Below the pieces are notes generated by a model that searched no databases, had not been told where the DNA came from, and saw only the letters and a list, made by a program, of their open reading frames with translations. From JALOAT01 sp041677345 (GTDB lineage: Bacteria; Pseudomonadota; Gammaproteobacteria; Thiohalomonadales; Thiohalomonadaceae), in contig JBAYQE010000037.1 of the NCBI GenBank assembly GCA_041677345.1, positions 1-22,840 of the forward strand: a stretch of 22,840 nucleotides of DNA. The letters run 5' to 3'. The position numbers were made by a program, and so were the translations under genes. Positions 22,216-22,840 of the stretch are shown piece by piece. Each line of letters starts with the position of its first letter. Position 1 is the stretch's first letter.

Positions 22216-22840
22216 TTTTCACCTCGTCGAGGGACCGGAGGCGGACTATCTCTTCTTTCCCGAGAGCGTGAAGTTCTACACGGTCCCCAAGGAACTTGCC
22301 CCGACCATCACCGGGTACCTGGCGGGCGGCGACTGTGTGCCACCCGCCATCGCTCCCCTGCTGGAAAAGGAAGAGGCGCTGGCCCGCGAGGCCGTGGAGA
22401 CGCAGCGGGAGCGGTTGACCGCGCCGGTCGATGCCGATTCCCTCTGCTTCTACATGGCCCACGACTGCAATCTCGCCTGCACCTACTGCTACAACAAGCA
22501 GGGCCACGCGGCGAACCCACTCATGATGATGACGGGCGATGTGGTGGACGCCGCCATGCGGCGCTGGTTCACCGAACCCAGCCGTACCTATGCCGTGAGC
22601 TTCTACGGCGGCGAACCGTTGCTCAATTTCCGGGGCATGAAGGAGGCGGTGGCGCTCGGGAAGGCATTGGAAGAGGAAAGGGGGATCAAGATCATCTACA
22701 GCATGACCACCAACGGAACAGTGCTGAGCGACGAGATCGTGGCCTTCATCGACCAGCACGTAAGCAACGTCACCGTGAGCCTGGACGGACCCCAGGCCGT
22801 CCATGATCGCCATCGTCTGTGGCAGAACAAGTCGGAAAGC
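22205..22840 (+). CDS. Second radical SAM peptide maturase (3' end outside window)
   Basis: Open from ATG 22205 to the window edge, 212 codons so far. It begins MFRDFHLVEGPEADYLFFP, similar in position and style to the DFHVFSKQ region of the upstream enzyme. The radical SAM motif is Cys88, 92 and 95 (AHDCNLACTYC), with GGEPL at 135-139 and SLDGP at about 192-196. The cluster and core blocks resemble the first enzyme, so the two are paralogues, but sequence between them differs greatly. A SPASM domain is expected beyond the window. The 11-nt overlap indicates coupled translation. It may act as a partner subunit or carry out a second modification on the same peptide. Confidence 0.9.
   Translation, partial: MFRDFHLVEGPEADYLFFPESVKFYTVPKELAPTITGYLAGGDCVPPAIAPLLEKEEALAREAVETQRERLTAPVDADSLCFYMAHDCNLACTYCYNKQGHAANPLMMMTGDVVDAAMRRWFTEPSRTYAVSFYGGEPLLNFRGMKEAVALGKALEEERGIKIIYSMTTNGTVLSDEIVAFIDQHVSNVTVSLDGPQAVHDRHRLWQNKSES

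Overview
The window looks like the chromosome of a GC-rich gammaproteobacterium. The evidence is the Gram-negative cell-wall cluster mreBCD-mrdA-rodA-mltB-rlpA-dacA-dat-ybeD-lipB-lipA in its typical proteobacterial order, a gatCAB operon, and outer-membrane proteins. Gene content and style suggest a Chromatiales/Ectothiorhodospiraceae-like sulfur or alkaliphile lineage. That placement is inference; no rRNA is present to settle it.

Layout. (1) 159-11942, all on the minus strand: twelve genes read mreB, mreC, mreD, mrdA (PBP2), rodA, mltB, rlpA, dacA, D-amino acid transaminase, ybeD, lipB, lipA. Most are tightly spaced, with several 1-4 nt overlaps. They build the rod elongasome, remodel peptidoglycan and make lipoyl cofactor. 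(2) 12075-16521, plus strand: gatC, gatA, gatB (tRNA-dependent amidotransferase), then hslO (Hsp33). (3) 16685-17152, plus strand: a short PagP-like outer-membrane barrel whose ribosome-binding site can be folded into a hairpin. (4) 17230-19797, minus strand: prmC, an HMA-like small protein, a MoeB/ThiF-type E1 enzyme and a JAMM/M67 metallopeptidase. (5) 19798-20576: about 780 nt with no convincing gene and a more AT-rich look. (6) 20577-end, plus strand: a 41-residue cysteine-rich peptide, a complete radical SAM/SPASM enzyme, and a second radical SAM enzyme that overlaps the first by 11 nt and runs off the window.

The most interesting item is region 6. It has the layout of a RiPP locus: a short precursor with six cysteines (C-X-C-C-X7-C-X-C in the last 18 residues), followed by two related but distinct radical SAM maturases. 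I cannot assign it to a named RiPP class from sequence alone.

Two anomalies affect core genes. mreB carries an apparent one-base deletion about 17 codons from its start. The neighbouring mreC has ATC where homology and a Shine-Dalgarno sequence place the start codon. Either could be a sequencing error or real.

Intergenic spaces repeatedly hold interrupted palindromes whose arms are themselves tandem arrays of 9-nt (or 7-nt) units. Different copies use different unit sequences but the same architecture.
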